Shown piece after piece: positions 23,469-31,616 of a stretch of 36,527 nt of DNA. The DNA is from Lachnospiraceae bacterium (GTDB lineage Bacteria; Bacillota; Clostridia; Lachnospirales; Lachnospiraceae). Position numbers and translations under genes: made by a program. Position 1 is the first letter of the stretch. Every line of letters starts with the position of its first letter. Where the stretch lies: NCBI GenBank assembly GCA_024682375.1, contig JAIKZI010000038.1, forward strand, positions 1 to 36,527, given 5' to 3'. The notes under the pieces were generated by a model that was given only the letters and a program-made list of their open reading frames with translations, searched no databases and was not told the origin of the DNA.

Positions 23469-24998
23469 ATGAAGCTTAATTATTCAGTTAATCAAACAAA
23501 AATAAGTTATACATCAGAGGATGTTGTAGAAAACATCTTTGAAGTGAATGGTCTTTCTTCTGTACTCTCTGGTAATAGAATGACAATAGATCGTGGCGGA
23601 GAATTATCACTTTCTATTGAAGATAGGTTGTCTGGTTTAGCGAAAAGTAAATGGAGAAGACTTACTAAGGTTCAAAAGAAGAAAGAAATTGAAAAAGCTT
23701 CAAATTTGGTCTTGGGAACAAAAAAACATAGTTTATCTGTGAAAGATAAGCAGAAGAAAGCAGCATCATATAAGGGCGCTAGAAAGGTTCAGAACGCATC
23801 CAAAACAGTTGCTAAAGATAAAGCTGCAGATGGTATTTCAAAGATAGCTGCAGCTCCAACAAGCGGAACATCTGAGGTTGTAAATCAGGGCAGAAAAGTA
23901 GCTGATAAAGTAGCTAACAATTTTAGACAGAATGTTCAAGTAAATGAAAAAGATGATAATAAGAAGGATGGTTCGCTTGCGACTATTCTTCTTGCTGTTA
24001 AAGCTGCTGTTGCTATGGCTGTAAGCGCTGTAACAACTGCCATGATGCCTATTATTTTAATGATTGCGGTTGTATCAATTATATTTACGATGCTTCTTAC
24101 TTCATTTACTTCATTGTTTGGGAGTTTAGGAGACGGAACAGCAGCTGTTGTAAACCAAATGATGATTTCTGAGTCTGTTCTAAAGTATCAGAAAATAGTG
24201 CATAAGGAATGTCTTAAAAATGGTATTAATGAAGAGTATGAACAGTATATTTACATCATTATGGATATAGAGTCCCATGGTGAGGGTGATAATCCGATGC
24301 AGTATACAAATGCAATTCCAGGAAATCCTAAAATGACACCAGAGCTCTCCATTAAGTATGGAGTAGAATACTTTGGAAGAATCATTAAAAGGGGCCAGAA
24401 AAAGAAAGCAGATCTTTTTACTATGATTCATGCGTATAATTATGGAATTGGTTTTATAGACTATATAGAAGCAAATGGAAACAAATATACGGATGAATTA
24501 GCGCAACGTTTTTCTGATGAGCAAGCAAAAAAACTGAACGTAAAAAGGTATGGTGATAAGGAATATGTGCATAAGTTCCAAAAGTATTTTATGTCTGATG
24601 AAATTGATGGATTGTCAGATTCAAATTTTAAGACTATCTATGAAGAAGCTTCAAAATACAAGGGTAGAGCTTATGTTTGGGGAGGTGAAACTCCAGAAAA
24701 AGGATTTGATTGTTCTGGTCTAACGAAATGGTGCTATAAGAAAATCGGTATAGATTTACCACATAGCGCTCAAGGACAGTATAATCTTTCGTCACATATT
24801 ACTATTGAAAATGCAGAACCTGGTGACTTAGTATTCTTTACTGGGACTTATGAAACAAGTAACTACATTACTCACGTAGAAATTTATATTGGGAATAACA
24901 AAAGTATTGGTGCCGGAGATCCAATTGGTATCCATGATCTGACTAAAAAATACTATAAGGAACACTATGTTTGTTGCGGAAGATTAATGAAAAAGTAA
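23469..24998 (+). CDS. CwlT-like bifunctional wall hydrolase (lysozyme-like plus NlpC/P60)
   Basis: The protein has 509 residues. A long cytoplasmic Lys-rich region (1-175) precedes one or two membrane segments (about 175-225). Outside the membrane is a lysozyme/transglycosylase-like domain (about 235-375) with the likely catalytic E268 in MDIESHGEG. An NlpC/P60 peptidase follows (about 385-509) with C415 in FDCSGLTKW and H469 in THVEIYIG. This is the layout of Tn916 Orf14/CwlT, which opens peptidoglycan for the transfer channel. GTGAGG precedes the ATG. The cytoplasmic part is longer than in Tn916 and may bind VirB4 or other partners (inference). Confidence 0.92.
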   Translation: MKLNYSVNQTKISYTSEDVVENIFEVNGLSSVLSGNRMTIDRGGELSLSIEDRLSGLAKSKWRRLTKVQKKKEIEKASNLVLGTKKHSLSVKDKQKKAASYKGARKVQNASKTVAKDKAADGISKIAAAPTSGTSEVVNQGRKVADKVANNFRQNVQVNEKDDNKKDGSLATILLAVKAAVAMAVSAVTTAMMPIILMIAVVSIIFTMLLTSFTSLFGSLGDGTAAVVNQMMISESVLKYQKIVHKECLKNGINEEYEQYIYIIMDIESHGEGDNPMQYTNAIPGNPKMTPELSIKYGVEYFGRIIKRGQKKKADLFTMIHAYNYGIGFIDYIEANGNKYTDELAQRFSDEQAKKLNVKRYGDKEYVHKFQKYFMSDEIDGLSDSNFKTIYEEASKYKGRAYVWGGETPEKGFDCSGLTKWCYKKIGIDLPHSAQGQYNLSSHITIENAEPGDLVFFTGTYETSNYITHVEIYIGNNKSIGAGDPIGIHDLTKKYYKEHYVCCGRLMKK

Positions 24999-25011
24999 AT
25001 GGGAGGAACTG

Positions 25012-25332
25012 ATGGAATTAACAATTAATGAAGGCTACAATCTTGTGAAAAAGGTTGATGATGATTGGGAGATTTTTTACTATGATTTTTACGGAAAATC
25101 AAAGGCAGAGCTTTTCTCGACACTTGAAAAACTAAACCTTAAGAAGAGAGTAGCAAATGAGCTTAAGAAGCAAGTAAAGCTTGTGAATGGAGAAGATTAC
25201 AGCAAGCTTATTTATTTTGATTCTCTCATCGATGAAGTGTTTAGATATGTTGAAGATCATACTGCAGATTACGGAAAAGAATCTATTAGAGCTTGTGTAA
25301 AAGACTTCATGAACAAGTATAAGAACGCATAG
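25012..25332 (+). CDS. Small cytoplasmic protein of unknown function
   Basis: The product has 106 residues, is helical and charged, and starts MELTINEGYNLVKKVDDDWE after GGGAGGAA. There is no membrane segment and no recognised motif. It is the last gene of the VirB-type block and is followed by a terminator, so it is probably co-transcribed with the wall hydrolase. Confidence 0.65.
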   Translation: MELTINEGYNLVKKVDDDWEIFYYDFYGKSKAELFSTLEKLNLKKRVANELKKQVKLVNGEDYSKLIYFDSLIDEVFRYVEDHTADYGKESIRACVKDFMNKYKNA

Positions 25333-25452
25333 AGATATACTTTTTAGGAATTGATTTTCTGACTTTAAATTTTGCTAAAGTGGATGATGAAATTGAAGAT
25401 AATCTTCCAAAATTATCACGATAAGTTTTACGTAAAAGTATCACAAAAAACA

Positions 25453-25505
25453 AAAGATTTTTCGAAGGATTTAAAAAGAATTCTTCGAAGAATCTTTTTA
25501 TTTTT
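25453..25505 (+). terminator. Terminator of the VirB-type operon
   Basis: A 15-bp stem pairs 25453-25467 with 25483-25497 (one T-G pair) around a 15-nt loop, followed by TTATTTTT. It separates the channel genes from the mobilisation genes. Confidence 0.8.
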
Positions 25506-25901
25506 CGAAGAAAAATATTTTGGTTTTGAAAGGATTTATAATATTTGGTTTCCATTTTTTCGGTGAAAAAATGAATAGAGATTCGAGCAAGATTTGTGAG
25601 AATTGGGGTATTAGGGAGCTCCCTAACAAGAGATGATTTTGTACCACAAAATGAGTATCTTGCCATGCGTATTACCTATAAATCTTATAAAACTGCAGTA
25701 GGGTGTAACACCGCATGAATACAGGACTTCAGGGTGTAACACCTTAAAGCAATTTTAGAGCGGGTGATTCGATAGGGTGTAACACCGCATAAACACTGGT
25801 CTAGAGGGTGTAACACCTACTTAAATCATAAACTTTAAAATCGTAGGGTGTAACACCTAAAATTGCTGCAGCATATTGTTTCAAAAAAGGAGAAGAAAAC
25901 T
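25506..25901. other. Non-coding control region, candidate oriT and mobilisation promoter region
   Basis: This gene-free stretch holds a perfect 16-bp palindrome TTAGGGAGCTCCCTAA (25611-25626), the five-copy GGTGTAACACC array (25702-25857) and an inverted pair GCAATTTTAG (25749-25758) and CTAAAATTGC (25857-25866). A TATAAT-like box lies at 25537-25542, but no good -35 box was found. It directly precedes the relaxosome genes, the usual place for oriT. No nick-site consensus was recognised, so the oriT assignment is an inference from position. Confidence 0.45.
25702..25857. repeat. Five copies of the palindrome GGTGTAACACC
   Basis: Copies lie at 25702-25712, 25733-25743, 25776-25786, 25807-25817 and 25847-25857. 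Spacing is 31, 43, 31 and 40 bp. The first pair and the second pair share flanking sequence (GCATGAATAC versus GCATAAACAC), so a unit of about 45 bp was duplicated. This looks like an operator or relaxosome binding array. Confidence 0.9.
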
Positions 25902-26573
25902 ATGCCAACAAGTGAAAATAAAATCGTAAGAGTTTCCGGTTCTGGAGAAGCTTATTTAAACAAATTACAGAAAAGATTTTCAGAAGATGGAAGAATATCC
26001 GATGGCACAAGTAAAGAACTTTTGGATCTAATTTTAACTTCTTATTTTGAAAATTATGATCTGATTTTTTCAAAAAAATCTGCAGAAAAAAATGAGGAAA
26101 TCGATTCTGAAATAGAGAAATATTTTTCGAAATATGAGAATGATTTTTCTCACGATGAGATAAAATATCTTCTAAAAAATCAGAGTAGTTTTTACCCGAT
26201 TCTTACTTTGAGTTCGGAGGAGAAAATAATTCTTCCGGATGATAACTTTTATAACGAAGATGGAATTCCTTGTCGCTATAATGGAGTTCCTTTTACAAAG
26301 ACTCCGTTTGGTTATTTCCCATTGATGGAACTAGTAACAAAACCTTGGCTTAGTAATCCTGACAGGTTTAAAGGAAGATTATTTAAAGAAAGAGATGTAC
26401 GTTTTCAAAGATGGTATGGATTACCTAGAGAAACAAAATTTGATAACTATGATTATGATAAGGACTATGTAAATTTTCTTCATATAGATTACATATCTTT
26501 ATATCGAAATCTTAATCTAGATTTCAATCGAGACTTTGTAGATCTAGGAAGAATTATTAGAAGGGAAGTATGA
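25902..26573 (+). CDS. Unrecognised protein, possible DNA-binding partner of the array
   Basis: The product has 223 residues. The ATG at 25902 is chosen because AAAGGAGAAG precedes it; an in-frame TTG at 25863 overlaps the palindrome array region and is less likely. Residues about 5-45 (NKIVRVSGSGEAYLNKLQKRF) look like a short beta strand followed by helices, as in ribbon-helix-helix proteins, but this is weak. The remainder is charged, with a Tyr/Asp-rich C-terminal half. As the first gene after the GGTGTAACACC array it is a candidate for its binding protein. The next gene overlaps by 4 bp. Confidence 0.6.
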   Translation: MPTSENKIVRVSGSGEAYLNKLQKRFSEDGRISDGTSKELLDLILTSYFENYDLIFSKKSAEKNEEIDSEIEKYFSKYENDFSHDEIKYLLKNQSSFYPILTLSSEEKIILPDDNFYNEDGIPCRYNGVPFTKTPFGYFPLMELVTKPWLSNPDRFKGRLFKERDVRFQRWYGLPRETKFDNYDYDKDYVNFLHIDYISLYRNLNLDFNRDFVDLGRIIRREV

Positions 26574-26872
26574 TTATGAAATTAGAAGAGAAGATTATTA
26601 AGGTGACAGAAGAGATTCGTGTCTTGAATGAAAAGAAGCAAAAAAAGATGAAAGAACTTAAAGCTCTTCAGGTAGAACTTAATGAAGCAAAACGTAAGGC
26701 ACGTAATAAAGAGAACGAAGAAATAGTATCGAAGATTGAGAAGAAGCTCGGTTCATGTACGCATGAAGAGCTTCTTTCTTTATTGGATAAAATTATTCCG
26801 GAGAAAGAAGCTGCAGATAATAACGTGTCAGATTCTGGTACGCAAAAAGGATTAGATTTTTTAGGAGAATAA
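26570..26872 (+). CDS. Short coiled-coil protein before mobC (DUF3847-like)
   Basis: The protein has 100 residues. Residues 5-60 form a Lys/Glu-rich coiled coil (LNEKKQKKMKELKALQVELNEAK in parts), followed by a helical segment (TCTHEELLSLLDKI-like) and a tail. The resemblance to DUF3847 proteins found beside relaxase genes is a pattern judgement. A 23-bp palindrome near the 3' end is translated as NVSDSGTQ. The start may be 26570 (overlapping the previous stop) or 26576. Confidence 0.6.
   Translation: MIMKLEEKIIKVTEEIRVLNEKKQKKMKELKALQVELNEAKRKARNKENEEIVSKIEKKLGSCTHEELLSLLDKIIPEKEAADNNVSDSGTQKGLDFLGE
26822..26844. repeat. 23-bp palindrome inside the gene before mobC
   Basis: Left arm AACGTGTCAGA, centre T, right arm TCTGGTACGCA. 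It is translated as NVSDSGTQ, in the same frame as the other two in-gene copies. Confidence 0.85.
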
Positions 26873-26875
26873 TCT

Positions 26876-27211
26876 ATGAATCACGATAGAAGAACCCATT
26901 ATTTTAAGGTGAGATTAACTGAGGATGAATATGAAGAATTGATCTATCGTATGAAGTTAGAAGGATTAAATGATAACGTTTCTTCGTATGTTCGTAAAAA
27001 ATTGTTCTTATCAGATAATAAGAACGACTTAAGAAAAACATATATTGAACTTAGAGGACTTCATTCAGATATTTCGCTTGCAATCAAGAGATTAAAATCT
27101 TTTTCTGATGAAGAATCATCTAAAGAACTGATAGATTTATTGACTACTTACGAAGATAAAGTTTCATCGATGAAAGAGGTGATTGTGTCGTATGGCGGTA
27201 ACGTTAATTAA
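26876..27211 (+). CDS. mobC: MobC-like relaxosome accessory protein
   Basis: The protein has 111 residues. An N-terminal ribbon-helix-helix region (HYFKVRLTEDEYEELIYRMK then NVSSYVRKKLF) is followed by a helical C-terminus (LRGLHSDISLAIKRLKSF), the layout of MobC proteins that bind oriT beside the nick and help the relaxase. It lies 4 bp after the coiled-coil gene, and its 3' end overlaps the relaxase start by 20 bp. Confidence 0.82.
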   Translation: MNHDRRTHYFKVRLTEDEYEELIYRMKLEGLNDNVSSYVRKKLFLSDNKNDLRKTYIELRGLHSDISLAIKRLKSFSDEESSKELIDLLTTYEDKVSSMKEVIVSYGGNVN

Positions 27212-28634
27212 AAGCATTAAGGAAGATAAGAATAGAGCAAAACACCACCATCTTAAAGCATCTATTAGATATATTATGAATCCTAAAAAGACAGAAAACA
27301 ATCTATGGGTAGGTTCAAATTGCGGAACGGATTCTGAGTCGATTATAAGAGCTTTTATCGATACAAAAAAGGATTACGGAAAAGAATGGGGTCGACAAGG
27401 TTATCACTTTGTTATTTCTTTTGCGCCTGGAGAGTGTGACGAAAGAACAGCTTATAATATTGGCAAGGAATTCTTGGAAAGTTATCTTCAGGATGATTAT
27501 GATTATTGCTTTGCAGTTCATAATGATCACGATCACATGCATGTCCATATGATTTTTAATTCTGTCAATCGTATGACTGGATATAAATATAGATATGTAA
27601 ATGGTGATTGGGAAAAATATATACAGCCGATAACAGATAAGCTTTGTGTCAAATATAATCTCCCAGAACTTGTGTATGACAAAACGAAGAAAAGAGTTGG
27701 TAAATCTTATGGACTTAGAATGGCAGAGAATAATAACAAGTTTACATGGTCAAAGATAATAAAAGCTGATATTGACTTTGCTATTTCAGTTTCAGAAGAT
27801 TTTTCAGACTATAAAAACAATCTTATTAAGATGGGTTATAGACTAAGAGAAGGAAACTCAAGAAAACACGGAAAGTATATAGCATATTTTCATCCAGGAC
27901 TTGATGAGAAGGAAAGCAAAAAGGCGCATAGAGACTATAATCTTGGTAAGGATTATACACTAACTTCGATTGAATCAAGGATTGCTCTTAAGGATAAAAC
28001 GAAGCTTTCTTATATTATTAAAGATAGAAGTGAGCTTCCATATATTAACTATCCTAAATCGAATAAAACACGTTATCAGCTATTGGCATTAAATAGAGTT
28101 AAACAAGCTTATGAGTATCAATTTTTAGATCTTAGGATTAAAGATGCTATTAGAGCCAGAAAGGATCTCCTCAGAATTGATAAAATAAGGCAAGAATGCG
28201 ATTACATTTTAGATAACGATATTAAATCAATAAACGATGTTAGAGAACGTTTATCTGAAGTAAAAAGAGAAATAAATAGTATATTTCGTGAACAAGATCT
28301 TCTTTCTGCAGAAGGTCTTTCTTTTTCGCCTGAAGAACTAGAGGATAGAGCTCGTTATATAGAACTTCAAAATATGTTATCTCACCAGGAATTACTATCA
28401 GATGAAGCTTTTGAGTCGGTTTCTGATGAAGTATTTAATCTTGAAGTCAAATATATGAATAATGCTATTGTTTTGGATGGCAATCCTAGAACGGATAGTA
28501 GACGAATGGAAGATTTGAAAGAAGAAAAGCGAATTCTTAATCGACTTTTAAGAGATCAGGAAATATATGAATCAGTATCGTTCTCAGGACTTGAAGAACA
28601 AGTGATTCGCAAAGAGTTAGGAAGGAGTATTTAA
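27192..28634 (+). CDS. mobA: MobA/VirD2-type relaxase (MOBP-like)
   Basis: The product has 480 residues. The relaxase domain spans about 1-200. It has HHHLKASIRYIMNPKKT near the start, GYHFVISFAP, and the metal-binding histidine motif HNDHDHMHVHM (H110 to H119). Residues 200-330 contain GKYIAYFHPG and RDYNLGKDYT, and a helical C-terminus follows. The enzyme would nick oriT, stay bound to the 5' end and lead the strand to VirD4. The ATG at 27192 (MAVTLIKSIK) is preferred over an upstream start at 27183. The catalytic tyrosine is probably Y29 in RYIMNPKKT (inference). Confidence 0.92.
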   Translation: MAVTLIKSIKEDKNRAKHHHLKASIRYIMNPKKTENNLWVGSNCGTDSESIIRAFIDTKKDYGKEWGRQGYHFVISFAPGECDERTAYNIGKEFLESYLQDDYDYCFAVHNDHDHMHVHMIFNSVNRMTGYKYRYVNGDWEKYIQPITDKLCVKYNLPELVYDKTKKRVGKSYGLRMAENNNKFTWSKIIKADIDFAISVSEDFSDYKNNLIKMGYRLREGNSRKHGKYIAYFHPGLDEKESKKAHRDYNLGKDYTLTSIESRIALKDKTKLSYIIKDRSELPYINYPKSNKTRYQLLALNRVKQAYEYQFLDLRIKDAIRARKDLLRIDKIRQECDYILDNDIKSINDVRERLSEVKREINSIFREQDLLSAEGLSFSPEELEDRARYIELQNMLSHQELLSDEAFESVSDEVFNLEVKYMNNAIVLDGNPRTDSRRMEDLKEEKRILNRLLRDQEIYESVSFSGLEEQVIRKELGRSI

Positions 28635-29459
28635 ATGGAAGAAGAGAAGCATTTGACAAAAGAGAATCTGTATTCGCTGCTTAAGGTCTATCAGAAAGAT
28701 TTTTTTGCTGATAGTGATGAGAGTTTTGAAGAGATTAAGGATCTTACTAATGAGCAAGCTGTGGTTTTCTTTAGGTTTTATATGATTGGTCTAAAAAAGG
28801 ATTTGATTCTTGAGAGATTAGCTGAAGTTAAAGATGAACATGAAGCTGTGGAGCTATTAAGCGACGATTCAAAGAGGTTATTTATATCCATTGATGAAAT
28901 AGCCAAAGATGCGATAAAGGCAACCTCAGAAGCAGCAGAGTGTATAGGAAACACTTCTGCAATAAAAGATAAGCTGTTTGGCGCATATGATGATCTGATT
29001 GCAGAGAAAGACCAGAACATAGAGCTTTTAAATAAGATTATCATAAAGAAAGATAAAGAAGCATCAAATAGAGAAGCTTATATAGATGAACTTAGCGGAT
29101 TTTTGAAGTTAGAAAGGTTAGCCAGGGAAAAAGCGGAGAATAAGCTTAAGAAGCCTGATAAAAAGGTTGAGGAAGAACCTGAAGAAAACATTTTTTTAAA
29201 TCTTTTTCCAGGGCTAAAAAAAAGAGTCGAAAATAAGGAAATAGAAAGTAAGAATCAGGCTAAAAAAGCTTTCTTTGAAAAGTATGCAAAATCCGGTAAA
29301 TACGACAAGGCACATTTGGATTTTATGATTAAGTGTATTGAAGAAGAGGGGATGTCGGTTGATGAGCTTGAAAACTTTATTTCTGAAGAAAGTACAGTTC
29401 AAGAATCAGAGTATCTTAAGGAACTTTATATGAAGCTATGTAAAGAAAGTAGAGGTTAA
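28635..29459 (+). CDS. Helical protein of the mobilisation operon
   Basis: The product has 274 residues. It begins directly after the relaxase stop, with GGAAGGAG upstream. The N-terminal half is acidic and helical; a coiled coil lies at about residues 120-185 (IELLNKIIIKKDKEASNRE then LARERAEN-like), and the C-terminal part is a helical domain (KSGKYDKAHLDFMIKCIEEEGMSVDEL). It has no membrane segment. It may be an accessory of the relaxase of the MobB kind, but no family was recognised. Confidence 0.65.
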   Translation: MEEEKHLTKENLYSLLKVYQKDFFADSDESFEEIKDLTNEQAVVFFRFYMIGLKKDLILERLAEVKDEHEAVELLSDDSKRLFISIDEIAKDAIKATSEAAECIGNTSAIKDKLFGAYDDLIAEKDQNIELLNKIIIKKDKEASNREAYIDELSGFLKLERLAREKAENKLKKPDKKVEEEPEENIFLNLFPGLKKRVENKEIESKNQAKKAFFEKYAKSGKYDKAHLDFMIKCIEEEGMSVDELENFISEESTVQESEYLKELYMKLCKESRG

Positions 29460-29461
29460 AT

Positions 29462-29851
29462 ATGGACGAAAGAATCAGAAACAAAAAGGTTCAATATTTA
29501 GAAGATATGATTGAAGATTTGAGGTTGAAGTCTTCAGAACTTAAGGATCTGCAGAGTGATATGCTTATTCGCTTATATGAGCTTTCGCATGACAGATTCA
29601 GAGTACAGACATCTATCGAAGAAGATTTTATGTTTGCAATCTTAGATTCTGAGACTGGAGAGATTATTTTGGATGAAAACGATAAACCATTAGTTTTTTC
29701 TTCTTTTGGTGATGCAATTAAAAAGGCGGAAGAGCTTGAAGTGAAAGCTAAAGCTGAAGAGACTGAGATTGATAAAGCTCCAGAGGTTGCTTTTGACGAA
29801 GACAATATCGATGAAGCTTTTATTGAGGAAGAAGCTAGAAAGGAAGTTTAA
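29462..29851 (+). CDS. Acidic protein of unknown function
   Basis: The protein has 129 residues. An N-terminal coiled coil (YLEDMIEDLRLKSSELKDLQ) precedes a small beta-rich part (MFAILDSETGEIILDENDKP) and a very acidic C-terminal tail (AFDEDNIDEAFIEEEA). It follows the preceding gene by 2 bp. The next gene begins 1 bp after its stop. Function is unknown. Confidence 0.65.
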   Translation: MDERIRNKKVQYLEDMIEDLRLKSSELKDLQSDMLIRLYELSHDRFRVQTSIEEDFMFAILDSETGEIILDENDKPLVFSSFGDAIKKAEELEVKAKAEETEIDKAPEVAFDEDNIDEAFIEEEARKEV

Positions 29852-29852
29852 T

Positions 29853-31526
29853 ATGTACCAGGATGATTTCTTTTATCAGTTTGAAAGAAGCGCACAGTAT
29901 GCATCAATGGTTGTTCGTGTAGGTGTAGAAGCTGCTAAAGGGTTTGTAAAACTCTCGCAGTTTGTAGCAAGGCAGCATAGAGAGAAAATGCTTTCTGATG
30001 CTGAATATGAGGATTTTAAGCTGTTTACTAAAATGACAGATGGGGATTTCTCTATTTATACAGTACCTCTTGATTTAAGAGGATTTACAGAGACAGAAAA
30101 AGTTGATTTGATTAGTAGATTAGATTCTATGGAAAATCTATCTAAAGAAGATATGGTAAAAGCTCTTGATTCGTTTACGGATGCAGTGAATCGATATAAG
30201 GACAATATCGATTCTGCAGATGTAAGGGAATTATTGTCTCTTGTAGATTCTTTTAAGAAAAATACAGAGAGTTTGTATAAAGTAAGTGATACTGTAAATA
30301 ATGTTAAAGATGATTTGAGAGCAGATCACCTTAATCGCCTTGAATCGTCTTTAGACGAAATGAAATCTGAAGAATTAAAGAGTTTTAAGGAGAGCCTTGA
30401 ACTTTTAAAAGAAAAAGTAAATAAACTTCCGACTGTCAATTTAAACGAACAGCTTGACAGAGCTAAAAAAGAATTAGCTAGTTATGGTATAAATTTTAGT
30501 GTGATTGATAGAGGTTCTGAGGAACATCCATTGTTTTCGATTGGTGTAGACAATAAGGATAAAGATAAGTTTGTTTCCTTCTTCCATAACTATCAGAATA
30601 AAATGATGTCTGGTGGACAGCATAGAGTAGAAGTAGTAAGAGCTATGACTGACAACAAGGCAAGCTTTGTTTCGATGGCAGAAGCTTATGTAGATAAATT
30701 CTCTAAGATACTAGAGAATAACAATGTAAACTTTGCTCTTGCGCCCGATAATAATCTTTCTGATGGTGTTAAGCAGCTTGTTATCCCCAACGATGAACTT
30801 AATAACGTTTCTGTTCTTCTTACGAATTATAAGAATGCTATGCTTAATCAGAAGAAAACAGATATTGAGTATAAGATTTTATCACCTGAAGAATATGATG
30901 CTACAGCAATCAGGAAACCAGACGAAGTGATTAAGGAAGCTAGAATGGATTCTAAGATTGATAAGATGATGAAGAAATATGATGAAGTCGAGAAAAGTGA
31001 ATCTCTTCTTCAGAAACAGAATGCTATTAATTCTGAATCTAAGGTGATGGATTCAGTAGAATCTTTTGAATGCAGCAAGTTTTTGCAGAACACTGATTAT
31101 AGACCGGTATTTATAGCAAATAGTTTGGTAAACAATCTTGATGATTCTGTCCTTTGTGAAATGAAAGAAAAGCATCCTAATGAATTTCTATGCAGAGTGC
31201 CTGGAACGTGGGGAGACGGAACTAAGAACTCTGATCCAGAGCAGATTCTTTTTATTCCTAAAGAAAACGTATTTAAGAACGAAGAGAATAATAGCTTTAT
31301 TGGATTCCTTCCAAAGAATGAGGAACCTATGATTGTTGGGGGTGATGGTTATAGTTTTAAAAGCTATTACAAGTCTTTTAGTGAATTTCAGAAGAAATTT
31401 ACAGATGAAAGCTTATTTAATATTGAACCATCATCACTTAAGGCTCTTGATATTGAAAAGGATATAGAATCTGTTACTGGTCCAAATAGTGAACTTGTTG
31501 AACTTGAAAGAATGCTTCTTAAGTAA
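29853..31526 (+). CDS. Large cytoplasmic transfer-associated protein, possibly DUF3801/PcfB-related
   Basis: The product has 557 residues. The ATG at 29853 follows AGAAAGGAAG; an overlapping upstream start is rejected. The N-terminus (FERSAQYASMVVRVGVEAAKGFVKLSQFVARQH) is helical, a coiled-coil region spans about 110-210, and a part at about 215-260 (AKKELASYGINFSVIDRG) resembles the DUF3801/PcfB fold. The C-terminal domain (about 410-530) is globular (RPVFIANSLVN, FLCRVPGTWGDGT). In known elements PcfB precedes the coupling protein gene, as this one does, so an adaptor role between relaxosome and VirD4 is inferred. The protein is much longer than PcfB. Confidence 0.5.
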   Translation: MYQDDFFYQFERSAQYASMVVRVGVEAAKGFVKLSQFVARQHREKMLSDAEYEDFKLFTKMTDGDFSIYTVPLDLRGFTETEKVDLISRLDSMENLSKEDMVKALDSFTDAVNRYKDNIDSADVRELLSLVDSFKKNTESLYKVSDTVNNVKDDLRADHLNRLESSLDEMKSEELKSFKESLELLKEKVNKLPTVNLNEQLDRAKKELASYGINFSVIDRGSEEHPLFSIGVDNKDKDKFVSFFHNYQNKMMSGGQHRVEVVRAMTDNKASFVSMAEAYVDKFSKILENNNVNFALAPDNNLSDGVKQLVIPNDELNNVSVLLTNYKNAMLNQKKTDIEYKILSPEEYDATAIRKPDEVIKEARMDSKIDKMMKKYDEVEKSESLLQKQNAINSESKVMDSVESFECSKFLQNTDYRPVFIANSLVNNLDDSVLCEMKEKHPNEFLCRVPGTWGDGTKNSDPEQILFIPKENVFKNEENNSFIGFLPKNEEPMIVGGDGYSFKSYYKSFSEFQKKFTDESLFNIEPSSLKALDIEKDIESVTGPNSELVELERMLLK

Positions 31527-31536
31527 ATAAATAATA

Positions 31537-31598
31537 TACGTACCAGAATCTGGTACGCAGTTTTGCATGAGATTTTACGTACCAGAATTCGGCACGTA
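31537..31598. repeat. Two 23-bp palindromes before virD4
   Basis: Copies at 31537-31559 (right arm TCTGGTACGCA) and 31576-31598 (right arm TTCGGCACGTA). The second one ends 18 bp before the virD4 ATG. Confidence 0.9.
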
Positions 31599-31616
31599 AA
31601 TTTAGAAGGGAACATT

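Noticed and set aside
25372-25566. 64-codon ORF on the + strand
   Set aside because: It spans the strong terminator stem at 25453-25497, has no good ribosome site, and encodes a biased Phe/Lys-rich sequence.
25702-25857. Short CRISPR-like array
   Set aside because: The repeats are only 11 bp and palindromic, the spacers are unequal (31, 43, 31, 40), the flanks are themselves duplicated, and no cas gene is in the window.
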